This document shows, piece by piece, positions 30,808 through 41,999 of a DNA stretch of 64,000 nucleotides. Origin of the DNA: Neoceratodus forsteri. Its lineage: Eukaryota > Chordata > Ceratodontiformes > Ceratodontidae. Below the pieces are notes generated by a model. It was not told where the DNA came from, searched no databases, and saw only the letters and a list, made by a program, of their open reading frames with translations. Both the position numbers and the translations under genes were made by a program. The DNA lies in contig JADMNL010000028.1 of NCBI GenBank assembly GCA_016271365.2, positions 98,983,501 to 99,047,500 of the forward strand. Direction: 5' to 3'. The first letter of the stretch is position 1; each line of letters begins with the position of its first letter.

Positions 30808-32120
30808 TCAACCTGTCTTCATAGGACTTGTGATGCAACCCATGCACCATCTTTGTTGCCCTCTCTGAACCTTCTCTACCCTGTCTATGTCCTTATGTAG
30901 GTATGGTCTCCAGAACTGTACACTGTACTCCAGGTGGGGCCTCACTAGTGTCTTGTATAGCGGAATTATGACCTCCTTTTTCCTGCTGGTGATGCCCCTG
31001 CCTATACATTCCAGCATCCTATTTGCTTTACCTGATGCCTTGTCACACTGTTTCCCTACCTTGAGGTCATCAGAGATGACAACCCCAAGATCCCTTTCCT
31101 GCTTGGTGCATGCTATATCCTCACCCCCCCAACTGATATATTGTGCCAGGGTTTTGTGCCCCATATGCATTATCTTGCACTTCTTTGCATTGAATTTCAA
31201 CCTGCCAAACCCTTGACCATTCTTCAAGTTTCTGCAGGTCCCTTCTCATTCTGTCTACACCCTCTGGTGTGTCTACTCTGTTACAGAGCTTTGTGTCATC
31301 AGCGAACAGTGAAATTCTGCCTTCTATATCCTGTGCAATGTCACTGATGAAGATGTTGAATAGGACCGGTCCCAGCACTGATCCCTGTGGTACCCACTGG
31401 TCACTCTTCCCTCTGTGGAGTGACAGCCATTTACCACCACCCTCTGTGTCCTGCCACCCAGCCAGTTACCTACCCACCACACTACTGTCCTGCCCACACC
31501 CATATTCCCCAGTTTGTGTAATAGTCTTCTATGTGGCACAGTGTCAAGAGGCCTTGCTGAAGTCCAGATAGGCCATGTCCACTGCCCTCCCTGATCCATC
31601 TCCCTAGTCACCCAGTCAAAAATTCAATGAGGTTGGTCTGACATGACCTCCCCTGGTGAAACCATGCTGCCTTGGGTCCTGTAGTCCATTGACAACCAGA
31701 TGTTCCACCAATCTCTCCTTCAGTAGTGCTTCTGATCTTTCCCACTACCGAGGTGAGGCTGACTGGTCTGTAGTTCCCTGCTTCCTCTTTGTTCCCACTT
31801 TTGTATAAAGGGGACTACATCTGCTGTCCTCCAGTCTTTGGGTACCTCCCTGTTTCCAGTGATTGGCTGAACAGGATAGCCAGAGGTTCAGCCACCACCT
31901 CTCTTAGTTCTTTAAGGACCCTGGGTGCACCATCTGGCCCCATTGCTTATCAGCTCTTATTACTTCCAGTTCCTTCAGGACCCTTTCTCGTAAAGGGACT
32001 TGTGTCCATTTCTGCACCATTCTCACCCTTGTACTCCCTTCAGACCCATTACCCCCTCTTCCTTAGTAAAGACTGAGCAGAAATACCTGTTCAATATGTC
32101 AACTTTACTGTTGTCATCCT
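30808..32120 (-). pseudogene. CR1-a ORF2 reverse transcriptase, disrupted
   Basis: Right to left: NYRPVSLTSVVGKI and GRSCQTNLIEFLTG (about 31780-31610); LHKLGNMGVGRTVVWWVGNW and GGRTQRVVVNG (31520-31420); GISAGTGP remains of the PQGSVLGP box; LFADDTKLCNRV with the catalytic FADD box intact (31300); KEVQDNAYGAQNPGTIYQLG; TKQERDLGVVISDDLKVG; and TLVRPHLEYSVQFWRPYLHK then VEKVQRGQQRW. At least four frame changes separate these. This is the polymerase that primes on nicked target DNA. It cannot be active here. Confidence 0.85.
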
Positions 32121-32499
32121 CCACGGCTCCCATCCTCCCCTTCAGTCTCACTATCCCTCCCTTTGTCCTTCTTTTTCACTTATGTACCTGTAAAGGTTTT
32201 GTCCTTTAACCACTGATTTTGCAATGTGTTCTTCTGTCTGAGCTTTGGCTTCCCTTACTGACTTCCCTGCCTCCCTTTGTTTCTCCTGGTACTTCTTCCT
32301 ATTCCCTTCTGCCTGTGTCTTTTGTATTGCCTGAATGCAATCTTTTAGCTTTCACTTTCTTTGCTACCTCTTTGGAAACCATAATGGTCTCCTCTTTCTT
32401 TCCTCTTGCTAACCTGCTTAATGCATAATTCTGTTGTTCTTATAATCCCATTTTAAATACTGCCCACTGTTCCTCAATCCCTGATTCCTGTCCCATTCC

Positions 32500-33260
32500 C
32501 TAATGCCTCTTTCAAGCATCTCCCCATTTTCCCAAAGTCTGCCCCCTAAAATCCAGGATCGTGTTTTGTGTGGTTTGGTTCTGCTCTTTCTGTGATTTCA
32601 AACCACAATGACTGGTGGTCACTGTTACCCAGGTGCTCCCCACTATACCCCCATCACACTGTCCCTGTTTGTGAGCACAAGGTCCAGTATTGCCTTCTGC
32701 CGAGTTGGTTCCATGACCAGTTGCTTGAGGAAGGCACCCTGAAGGAGTCAGGATAAATCTGCTCCTAGTTGATGCTGCTGCTGGGATGCTCCAGTCCACG
32801 TCTGGTATATTGAAGTCTCCAGCCAGTACTACCTCACCTTGTCTGCCATCCTTTGGATGGCTAGCATCAACTCTATCTGTTTCTTCCTCCTGGGCTGGTG
32901 GTCTATAGAGCCACACCTGTGCGATGGCTGGCCCCATTTTCCTTTCCAGCTTAACCCACAGTATCTCTCCCCATTTTGTTCCTCCTGGATCTGTGTGGCC
33001 CTTATGTCATTTTCACATACAGTGCCACTCCTCCTCCCTTCCTACCTGCTCTGTCTCTTCTGAATATGTTGTAGCCAGGTATGGCCATCTCCCAGTCATG
33101 GTTATCATTACACCAGGTTTCAGTGATGGCCACAATGTCCAGGTCTGACTGTACCATGACAGCCTCCAGATCTTCCATCTTGTTGCTAAGGCTCCTGGCA
33201 TTTGCACACATGGCTTTCCATGATTTGACCTCCCTAGACTGCTTCTCACTCTACTCCAGC
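32500..33260 (-). pseudogene. CR1-a ORF2 AP endonuclease domain, disrupted
   Basis: The frame 33211-33002 reads ANARSLSNKMEDLEAVM, LDIVAITETWCND (catalytic E of TETW present) and YNIFRRDRAGRKGGGVALYV. After a frameshift, 32937-32512 has VVLAGDFNIPDVDWSIP (GDFN box). A further shifted stretch contains LVLTN- and SDH-like remains (about 32640-32590). The order N-A-R-S-L, TETW, GDFN, SDH matches LINE apurinic/apyrimidinic endonucleases that nick the target. Two or more frameshifts make it non-functional. Confidence 0.85.
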
Positions 33261-33484
33261 CCTTGCTTGGTTGTCATTTATCCCTGGTTCTCCTTGCTGT
33301 CTGCCCTTCTGCTGAATTTTGCCCCTTTTCTGCTTATCCACCTTTTGGACACTAATCTCCATCTTTGCACTGCTTTGCAGAGATAGCCACTCCTCTGGTT
33401 CACTGGTTCCATTACTAGCTGTGGGGGTGAGCAAGTAGGTACCATCCTTGCTGGCCTGCCACCCCCCTTTGCTAGTTTAAATGC

Positions 33485-34295
33485 TTGTCAATGTAGCATT
33501 TAAACTTATCATTAAGTGCTTGGATTCCCCTCCAGGATGGATGCAGGCCGTCAGGCTTGAACAAACCTCCATCCCTCCAGATGGGTCCCCAGTCACCAAT
33601 GAATCCAAACCCTTCCTCACAGCACCAGTTCTTCAACCATGAGTTAAAGTTCCTGGTGCATGCACTCCTATGTCTCCCTTGCCTCTCACAGGTAGTACTT
33701 CTGAGAAGTGACAGAAGTAGCTACTTGCTTGAGACCCCTCCCAGTTTCCTAAACTCTTCCTGAACTTCCTTTGGCTCCCCATTTGCCAAGTTATTAGTAC
33801 CTAGGTGGATAATGACATCCAGCTCACCCTCCTGTCTTGCCTTCCCAGTGATCCCAATATCTTCCTTCCATCCCTCCATGCCATGGCACCTGGTGAGCAC
33901 CTCACCTCCCTGTCATCCCCCTCCTGTGTTCCTAGCTGGATCCCTCTTATGATGGAGTCCCCCACCAGGATTCGCTTCCTCCTCCTCTGGGGTCCACTGC
34001 TTTCCCCACTGAGGTCACCTCCTTGCCTAACCTCCACATCCTTTCCTTCCACTTCCCTGGGCACCTCTATTTGGTTGTCCTCATTTGCCAGTGTGGCATA
34101 TGAGTTCTTGAGAGGAATAGGATCTGGGATGTGCCTCTGCCTGACTGCTCTAACCCTCCCTGAGCCCACTGTCATCCAAGTGCTCCTCGTTCTCGGCATC
34201 CTTTGAGGCAGCTGCATTGGACTGGGTGGTTGAACAGACCACAAATGCTGTGAGTCCTTCTCCAGACAACTGGCTGCTTCAGGCAGGGTAAACAA
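33485..34295 (-). pseudogene. CR1-a ORF1 with SGNH esterase domain, disrupted
   Basis: The first part (34295-33801) is an open frame: a basic, Pro/Arg-rich N-terminal section, YATLANEDNQIEVPREVEG, then RRRKRILVGDSIIRGIQLG with the GDS(L/I) nucleophile block and a CSPGAM stretch. After a frameshift near 33830, the minus strand gives VIIHLGTNNLANG (GTND-type block as GTNN), NSWLKNWCCEEGFGFIGDWG and KPDGLHPSWRGIQALN with the Asp-His pair (about 33556). This is the esterase domain found in CR1 ORF1 proteins. All four SGNH blocks are identifiable despite decay. Confidence 0.85.
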
Positions 34296-34716
34296 TGTAG
34301 GAGGTCTGGGTGTGATTGCGAAGATGACTCATAAGGTACACCAGTGAGATGAAATCAGATACTGGACTTGGCACCACATCATAGATCAGGCTGACTGTAA
34401 TTTATAAAATCAGATTTAGCACTTGCGCATGCTCCGAGAGAGAGAGATAGAGGGTACCGCAGATTAGGTTGCCTGCATTTAATGGGTGATTGGAATACCA
34501 TCAAAGCCTTCACACAGAGTGTAAACAAATATTGTTTATTGATTCCTGCAGTTAAATGCATGATGCTAGTGTAAGTCCCTGCAAATGCAGGGCTTATGAG
34601 TCCCACTTTTAGGCATCCCTTTCCGCCTCCTACACCCCGAGCTGGGAAATGGGTTTAGTGCTCTGGGGGATATTGCTCTGGATGCCTCAAGGTGGCAGCA
34701 GAGGGCAGAAATAGGG

Positions 34717-34723
34717 TATATAA
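34717..34723 (+). promoter_or_regulatory. TATA box of LTR-like element 3
   Basis: TATATAA follows GCAGAAATAGGG and lies ~150 bp from the 5' end. That is a plausible promoter position for a short U3, but it is supported only by sequence likeness. Confidence 0.4.
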
Positions 34724-35295
34724 GGGAGCTGACAGGAAGTAACAGGACCTTTTCCAGCCCAGGCACTAGGCCTGGGGCTGGAAGGAGAGGCTGGAGAGTA
34801 GAACCAGGACAAGAATAGGTGGGCAAATGAGGGAGCTCGGTAGTCCAGGAGGGCCAGTGGGGAAACACCCCCAAGTAGAGTGCAGTCAGGTTGGCTCCAT
34901 TGTGCCACGGTCAGTGAGGCGTGGGGGCATGGCGCTCCACTGGGGACACAGGCAACCAGGTCCTGTGTCGTGGAGGGCTAGGGCATTAGGAGGCTTTAGT
35001 GAGTCTAGCAGGGGTGTAAGACCCATTAGGAAGCCTGTTGATGTTTTTCCCAGGTCACCAGGGCTGGGAGGGCTATGGTAGGGCCCTCTCAGGAGAGGAA
35101 CTGGTGGCAGTGGTTCCCCTCATACCCGTTGTGGCAGGGCAGCCTGGGGGAGGGTCAAGGGAGCCGGGGAGCCTTTCTCCCATTTAAGGAGCCTGTTTGG
35201 AGGGACAGGTCCTGAGGCTAGTCCATGAAGTCCAGGTGGGTCACAGACCAAAAATTGGTAGGCCTTGGAGGGTGGTCCCAATGCTGGAGCTTAAC

Positions 35296-35495
35296 TCAAT
35301 CAATCAATCAAAATCTTTATTCATCCAGGCGGGCACCATTGAGCAAGGCTCATTTGCAAGGTGGACCTGGTCATGAATACATCAAAGTACAGTACAGAAG
35401 CAGGTATACAAAAAGCAATAATATACAAGGAAGAAAAAGTGTATACAGTGTATACAGTACAGTACAAGGTTGAAATAAATAAAAAAAACTCAAGC
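35296..35495 (-). mobile_element. L2-type LINE 3' tail inserted in LTR-like element 3
   Basis: The + strand reads AATCAATCAATC, then AATCTTTATTCATCCAGGCG, ATTGAGCAAGGCTCATTTGC and AAGGTGGACCTGG. This is the antisense of a LINE 3' end whose GAGCAAG...CTCAT...GACCTGG stem pattern recurs at 51.7 and 60.4 kb. No coding part remains. Confidence 0.5.
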
Positions 35496-36487
35496 TCTGG
35501 AACTGCTTGTAAGGGAAGTGGGCCTGGTTGAGACTCCTCATAGGAAGCATTAATAGCAGAACATCCCGGAGTGAATTGGGGACCATGGAGAACTGAGGCG
35601 GAGGCAAGTGATCAGGGTAGCAGTGGCCTCAGTTTGATCATCAGAACCAGCCATTTGGAAGGTGGGGGTCAGGGTCTGGGTTGTCAGGAAAAAATCCTGG
35701 ATGCCCTGTGGTTTAGGCCAATGCACAGGGGTCCAGGTGGGGGGGCAGCTCGCTTTCCCACACCGGAGAATGGGGGACGACCGGTGCCAAAGTAAAAGGG
35801 ACCCATTGGAAAAAAGCAAAAGGAAGGCTTGGCTTACCAGGTCTTTATATGCCAGGAAATTGCAGGGATCTGGGTTCCAGGGTCTTGGGTAGATCACCTG
35901 AGAGAGGAAGATTAAGAAACGAGAATCCTTCTGGTGTCTGCTGAAATTGTGGTTCTGCTGTCTAATAGGTCCAGCCAATGTGTACAAAGTTGTAGCCCCA
36001 TGGAGCTGATCAATTGCTTTCTATGAAGGAATGGTGAGCCCTGTATCACTGGAATCATTTGCCATGCAGGTGAAAATAAAGTCAGTTGGGGAGAAACAGT
36101 GGTTCATCCCTTATTTGTCTGTAGAGGGGGAGTCAAATGAAATCCTTTCCTTTTCCCCCCCTCCTATTTGCAGTTTGATTAATTTGTCATGAGTTATATT
36201 CCAGGGGCAGAATCCAGCCTGGGGTGGTGCAAGGGTTCCCTTGGGACCTCCAAGAGAGAAGAGGGAGGTCTCGGTCTGGTGGACAGCTCGAGGAAGAATC
36301 CAGATTCTGAGATGAAGGGGGTTAAATGCACAGCTTGAAAACAGCACGCAGGTAGGCATTCTTCATTCCTCCCTGCATCAGTGATGTGCAAGGTCTCAAA
36401 TGTTAGCACTTTTGAGTGCTCCTTTCTTCCTGCCTGGACCACCTGTGATTAAAATAAGTATGCTTCTAGATGGGGTGGGGGGTTACA

Positions 36488-37009
36488 CTCGATTTCTTCT
36501 GCACACAGAGATGAGAGGAGAGTTGAGCTGAACAGAGTGGTCCTGAGGTAAGGTAACTGCAGCCTCAATGTTTTGCAATGAGACAGTTTCCCAAGGTGTG
36601 CCAACTGCCCAGCTGTCAGCCCTTTTTACCCATAAGTCTTGAAGGATGCTGTGGGGTCTTCAGCCCCAGGTGGGAAATGAGCTGCTAACCATCCACACAC
36701 CAGTTAGTTTCCCAAGACATAATACCTTTGGGTCAGCTGCCTAGAATGGAGTACCTTGAGTGGAGCATTCTGCTGCTGGAAATTTGGACTTGTTCTCTGG
36801 ACCCAGGGCTATTTGATAAAAGACAGACAGCATGAGCCTTATTCTTGTGCATGCTGCAGGGCATAGCCAAACCTTGGAGCTATGTTTACAGAGAGTGACT
36901 CAGATAATTCTTTCTATAGTTTGGATATCCTGCAAATGGCATTTGTGGGCTGGACCTTCCATCCAGAATGAATAATGCATTATCCATGGTGATGCTCAGA
37001 TAGTATTTA
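36488..37009. other. Unassigned sequence
   Basis: No recognised element or reading frame between LTR-like element 3 and the L2 fragment. Confidence 0.3.
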
Positions 37010-38090
37010 TTTATTTGTTGAATTTTGTTGACCGGGTAGGCCCATTATTGAATTTTGTTGACTGGGTAGGTCCACTGAGACTAACTGTCCCTTTTCAGGG
37101 GCAACTCAGGTTTAATTATCTGCACCTAACTACAATTTTTAAATCTGTAAATATCCAACTGGGACTAGCCTACAGAATCCGACACAGCCTCACATCTGTA
37201 GCTAGACTGGCTATTGCACAGAGGATCCTTAAGTCTAAACAAGCTTATGGGCTATTAGCCTATCCAGGGAACACAGATGGTCTATTACAGAAATGGAACA
37301 TTTGCTACAATAACATTGGTCACTTTGCCTTGGCTCTCCCTAGGATTAGCACCGATGCTCTCTTTACTCTACTCTGGGATGGCTGCCAAGGGCTGTTTGC
37401 CAGTTTACCAATCGTGTTTATTAGGAACATTGTCTCCTCCCAAGTGTCAGAAAAATTGGCCCTTATGCTAAAACTAGCGTCCTCGGCCTACCCCTGAGAT
37501 CTTCGGATAAAATCCTCCTCGTCCAACCAAAGTAAAACCAAAATGGGGAAAATGCTTTCTCAACTTGTGCACCAAAACTATGGAACTCCCTTCGCTGTCC
37601 CTCAGAAACTCCCTTCCTTGCACAGCTTCAAGCATGACCTCGAGCGACTCTAAATAGATCCAGCCATTGCTCTTGCTTCAGACCAACCCTGCCTGTTGAT
37701 AAGCCCCCCAGATATCTAGGCTGGCTGTGGCTCCCCTATCCTGGATCACTGTCTATCCTCTGCAAGGCTAATCTAGATAGTTACCCCTCTATTCACTAGT
37801 ACGTACCCGTATATGGTTAGTTTCTGATTTTAAATATTGGTCCAATTCTGTATCGATGGTTGACGTAATTGATACTGCCAATGCACTGTTGTTCTGTATC
37901 TGTCTGTATCGGTATTCTCATTACCTATCTCTTTTTTTCATTTGTAACAATCAGATGCTGTACTGATGTCTAATATGTTTTAATGAACTGTAACCTCCCA
38001 GGTTGTACTTGAAAATAGGCAGCCTTGCTGTCTAGTGTACCTACTTGATTAACACAAATGAAATAAATAAATAAAATAAATTAATTACAG
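37010..38090 (+). pseudogene. L2-type LINE ORF2 C-terminus and 3' UTR
   Basis: The 160-codon frame (37015-37497) reads VNIQLGLAYRIRHSLTSVA, QRILKSKQAYGLLAYPGN, LLQKWNICYNNIGHFALALP and RISTDALFTLL. These fit the post-palm region of L2-like ORF2. The next frames give RSSDKILLVQPK, GENAFSTCAPKLWNSL and a LHSFKHDLERL-like end, the conserved C-terminus (SxxAPKLWNSLP...FKxxLKxxL). A 3' UTR and AAATAAATAAATAAAATAAA tail finish at about 38090. The opening repeats the phrase LNFVDRVGPL/LNFVDWVGPL, a small tandem duplication. It is 5'-truncated with frameshifts after 37497. Confidence 0.7.
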
Positions 38091-38206
38091 TGAGTCATAG
38101 ACATAACAGGCTTTATGCATTCATACATAGTTGAAGATTACACTGGGCTATTTATATCCATGATACAACAGCAAAGTTGTGCATTCAGCATTACATACAT
38201 TCGGTG

Positions 38207-38232
38207 CTATATATATATATATATATATATAT
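38207..38232 (+). repeat. (AT)n microsatellite
   Basis: Thirteen AT dinucleotides without interruption. Confidence 0.95.
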
Positions 38233-38287
38233 GGTAACAACAACAGGCCAACTAAGATTACAATTCAAGAGAGGTCTGGCAAATCAG

Positions 38288-40305
38288 TGTAGCCCCCTAC
38301 AAATGGGGTTCTCAACAGTCTTCCTTGGGCTTGCCTAAATGCCCACTGCTAGGCTGACTTTTTGTGTCCCTATGCATTTGAAAGTGTTTTGCATGTCAGT
38401 GCCCTGTTAGCCCCCGTGCCTGTCTCTTTAAGAGCTGCCTATCTCGTAGTGTATAATTAATCTGGGCAGTGGCCAAGTAGTTTCAGGCCCGAGTCCTGCC
38501 TGGGCTGCTGTATTACTGCTCCATTCTGCCATAGCTAATTGCTCAGACGGAGCCTACAAGAATCTGTGACTGTTTACTGATTTTCTGCAATAATAATAAT
38601 AATATTGTAGTTTGCTTGACCTGCCTTCCTTTGCAGCATGGACACTTCTGTTAATCACCACCACCTTGGCTCTGGACTGCTAGTTTGGAACAATCAGTAC
38701 CTCTGGGGACCCTAAAATGGAGTCTGTCCCCAGGGGTCTTGTGGAATTGAATTTCTGTAGGAATTGTAGTTTTGCCCTTTGGCGCCTAAATGGACCTGGA
38801 GGGGGAGCTCTAGCGGTGGCAGACAGATGGATCAACTAATCAAACCTTTTGGATCTCTGGGAAAGTTCCAAGCTGCCTGCAGCAGTGTGTCACTGTGGAG
38901 TTACAGTTGAGAGAGTGAACAGCTCGAGAGATTGAGCAACTGCTTCTACTATAAGTATGTGGGGAAACTGGTGGAAGGCTATGTTTAGCCTGCCTGCTAC
39001 TTTCTTCAAAAGGGAAGGAACCTTGAGCCTGAGAACGGATTTCATCTGAAATTGCAGCCTTTTCAATCAGAACCTGATTTGTGATGAATTGAATTCTCCT
39101 GGAGTGGAACGAAGATTTGCCTCAGTGCAATTGGCCTGTCAGGACTTGAGATTGCTGCAGAGTGTACAGTTTGCACAGAGACACTGTGAATTGCAACCGG
39201 ACTGTCCTCTGAACCATGGTATTTACCTTGCTTTTACTATAAGTGTGCTGAATGCTGATAGTGGGTCACAATTTGGTTCCCCGCTGCTTGAATGTGTCAC
39301 GCTTTCTGGAAGCTGCATCCAACACTTACTGGACTGTCATCCTAATTGTTTACCCGGTCTGGACCTTGCCATTTCGGCCCAGACAGCCGCTCACGCTGCA
39401 GAGAACCAACCGACGAGGGACCTGCCTGGGGATTCGGCTACCTGCTCAACACCAATGAACAAGATCAGCATCACAGTGCTTTGTGTGGGTCCTGCTTCTC
39501 CTTTCAATCCAGTACTTCTTCCTGAGGTCTCCATTTCGTCCATCCTGCATCCTGTACTGGGTAGCATGAGTAAACACCAGGGTAGCTCCCTGCAACAAAG
39601 CTCAAATCAAAGTGTGTCAACTGGTTTAATTGTTGTCGCTAATCATTTTGGACTAAGCCATCCGGCTCCAGATTACAAATTGTGGGTTAAAGTGCATGCA
39701 TGTTTTTTTTCCATTACAGGGCCCCAACCAGCTGCAACACCAGCCTACCCCGGGTAACGCTTCTGGCTAGCCTGTAGTTCCAACTGGGTACCCAGAGTGT
39801 GTGACTGTGCTACAGGGACCTTTAAGTGCATGCCTTATAGCCTGAACCTTTCAGATCTTGAATCAACCACTAGATATTGCCCCTTCCTTGTTACTGCCCC
39901 TTAAATAAATCAGATCTAAATCTTTTTGCATTGAAACTGGTTGTGGTGTACCTCTGTACAAACAGCATTGAAATGCTGTTGGTTGTTATGCTAAATCTTA
40001 TTTTACAAAGGGTCTCAGGGCCAAGCCAGCTGAATCAGCCCTGGTGGTAAGTGCAACAAGTGCGTGGTTAAAATTGTTGTCAGATGTCAATTGCAATTAT
40101 GTATTCTGTGAACTATTTAGGCCACTAGAGGAAAAACAGGGGTAATAATGTCCCGGAGGGTTGTACCCAGGTTAGCTACGCTACCACCAACCCTGTCCTC
40201 TGGGTGGAGGCACACGCGTTTCAGTACCCAGGCCCCTCAACCTGCACCTGGTCATGCAGGGAGGGGTAGTATCCCTTGGGGGTAGCGCCCCCTAGGGGTG
40301 ACACA
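38288..40305 (+). mobile_element. LTR-like element 2 (probable solo LTR)
   Basis: It begins TGTAGCCCCC, matching the TGTAAG(C/T)CCC starts at 828 and 34570, and has the 5' hairpin CCCC...ACAAAT...GGGG. AATAAA is at 39904, about 400 bp before a proposed end GGGGTGACACA at 40305. A 222-codon open frame at 39089-39757 shows no similarity to gag, protease, RT or integrase that I can see and is probably incidental. No clear target-site duplication was found, so the right end is uncertain. Confidence 0.4.
39089..39757 (+). other. 222-codon open frame inside LTR-like element 2
   Basis: The longest open frame on the + strand in this window. The product is Ser/Leu/Pro-rich and starts MNSPGVERRFASVQ. 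It has no transmembrane segment, zinc knuckle, catalytic triad or repeat that I can identify. It sits between the TATA-less 5' part and the AATAAA at 39904. It may be chance in a stop-poor stretch, or a decayed leader frame. No function is assigned. Confidence 0.25.
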
Positions 40306-41105
40306 TGTCAGCAGCCAAGTGAAGCAGTCAGGTACAGAGAGAAATAGTAATAAAACAAGTGCTGAATGTAGGCAAGCAGACAAACTTTTAGTGGGAGTTA
40401 CCATCTCAATGAAGGCCGCTGCAATTATTACACTCCAGTAAAGAGGCTTTAAGCCCTTTCTTGAACCCCAAAGGGAGGTGCAGTCTTGGAAGGAGGGCTG
40501 GAGGTTGTTCTATAAGGATGGGGCAATAGCTGCAAGGGACATTTACCCTGTGTTGGACTACACACTGGGAACTTCTAGAAGTGCATTATTAGAGGACCGG
40601 AGAGTCCTTCTCTGGGACTTGGTAGTCAGGATATCCCTAAGGCTAAGCAAAAATAGGACCTTTTGCTAATCTGAATGCCAGGCTGAGCAAGCAGTATTCT
40701 AATCTGTCCTCTAGTGTGGTCCAATTGAATAATTTTAATACACTGCAATGGTGCTCCTATAGGGGGCCCTACAAGCGATCCTGAGTTGGACAGATGAACT
40801 ATGCCAGATTGTATTAGGATAGTCAAAAACACTGTTCAAGCATCACCAATTTTCTGGGTCATTTTCTGAAATGAGACAAAAATTTCTATTCATATTATTT
40901 GCACTCTCTGAGAAAACTCTCTGGTATCCAGATGGATATGAATATAGTATTTAGTTTATCTGCAAAATGCAGGCAGAATGGTCAGTAAGTACACCGTCCA
41001 AGAGGCTCCAGAGATGCGCAGGGGGTAGGAATGACCTGCAGTCCAACGCAATGTTCTGACAAGTGATGTCAGTCACCAATTAGATTTCTGTTCTTCCCAT
41101 CTGTC
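40306..41105. other. Unassigned sequence
   Basis: No gene or known repeat recognised. Confidence 0.3.
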
Positions 41106-41109
41106 AGTG

Positions 41110-41760
41110 ATTCTTTAGGGCAGGTCGTGTGGCCCGGCGGTTAAACACTGTGAGCAGGAGACCACAAGTTAAATCCCACCACATCCAGTGACTCGCTGTG
41201 TAACATGAGCAAGAAGTTCTGGGTTCTGGTTCTGGAATAGAACTTTGCAAATAGTTCTAGGGTTCTAATCTTCTTTAAGAACTCGAACTCTTTCGTAGAC
41301 AGGACTGGAGAAAGAATATATAAAAGATAATGCGAGGAGAAAAAAATAAAGTCCTGTCCCCACAGCACAGCAATAATATTGTTTCACTGCACATGCAGAG
41401 AGCAGAAACACTGTGCCTTCCAAAATGCAAACAAGCAAGTGCAAATGCCAAGTGTCAAAATTCCATGTGTTTGGCACATCTGCATACGAGCAGAACATTC
41501 TCACACTTTCTCTCTAAAACATTTTAGGATAATAATTAGTTTGCTTTCCAGGCTGGCATGTCCTGTTTTTGAAATTTCTGAACAAAAAAGCATTGTATTT
41601 ATTGTTCAGAACCCTTAATACCTAAAAGCAATGGGTGTTCTAGTTGTAAATTAGAACTTGAAGTCATGGGTTCTAAAAGGATTCAATCTTTTTAGAACTA
41701 GTTCTGATAACCCTACTCTTAAACTCCATCAGCTTCACCCAGCTATAAAACTGGGTGGAA
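41110..41760 (+). mobile_element. MIR-like SINE split by an insertion
   Basis: Left part (41110-41212): A-box-like GTGGCCCGGCGG, B-box-like AAGTTAAATCCC, then CTGTGTAACATGAGCAAG, the MIR-like CTGTGTGACCTTGGGCAAG block. Right part (41716-41758): CTCTTAAACTCCATCAGCTT and CTATAAAACTGGGTGG, matching the following MIR segment (CTTAACCTCTCTGTGCCTCA, TGTAAAATGGG). The ~500 bp between do not belong to the SINE. Confidence 0.6.
41213..41715. mobile_element. Insertion within the MIR-like SINE
   Basis: This ~500-bp segment interrupts the SINE between the GAGCAAG and CTTAAACTCC blocks. Both ends are rich in AGTTCT/AGAACT (AGTTCTGGGTTCTGGTTCTG at the left, AGAACTAGTTCTGATAACCC at the right). This suggests a terminal or subterminal inverted-repeat DNA element, possibly hAT-like. 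No transposase frame is present. Confidence 0.5.
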
Positions 41761-41999
41761 AGGAGCCCGCTAAACATAAGATACACAGACACACAGAAAT
41801 GTGATGGCAGAGAAAGGCCCCACGGCCCATCTAGTCTGCGCAACACCCTACCTCCCCCCTTCTGTTATGCTTCCACCCTCTTTTCCCAACCCCTTAAATC
41901 TATCCCAATCCCTCTTGAACCCCTCCACCATTTCCGCTGCCACTACCTCCTCTGGCAGCTTGTACCAGGCCTCCTCCACCCTCTCTGTGAAAAACTGAA

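Larger units (their letters stand above)
30386..34330 (-). mobile_element. Long CR1 LINE (CR1-a), nearly full ORF1-ORF2
   Basis: The 3' terminus (30386-30415) carries 3.5 copies of the 8-bp unit ATACATAG. Eight-bp 3' repeats are characteristic of CR1. Reading right to left there is an ORF1 with SGNH esterase blocks (34295-33490), a ~200-bp linker, endonuclease (33250-32500), RT (32100-31100), an RT C-terminus (31227-30808) and a 3' UTR. Its stops and frameshifts show it is old. The 5' UTR was not recognised beyond 34330. Confidence 0.85.
34570..36487 (+). mobile_element. LTR-like element 3 (probable solo LTR)
   Basis: It starts TGTAAGTCCC and ends GGGGGTTACA, the same TGTAA/TTACA termini as 828-3263. 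The 5' hairpin is TAAGTCCCTGC, AAAT, GCAGGGCTTA. TATATAA lies at 34717 and AATAAA at 36075. Flanks are CTAG (34566-34569) and CTCG (36488-36491), a possible target duplication with one change. An L2 3' tail seems inserted at 35296-35495. No gag/pol frame was found. Confidence 0.5.

Noticed and set aside
39089..39757. 222-codon open frame as a host gene
   Set aside because: No family likeness, splice context or domain. It sits inside an LTR-like element, so it is listed only as an open frame.
41330..41620. Open frames at 41.3-41.6 kb as a small gene
   Set aside because: They lie inside the insertion that splits a SINE and overlap on opposite strands.
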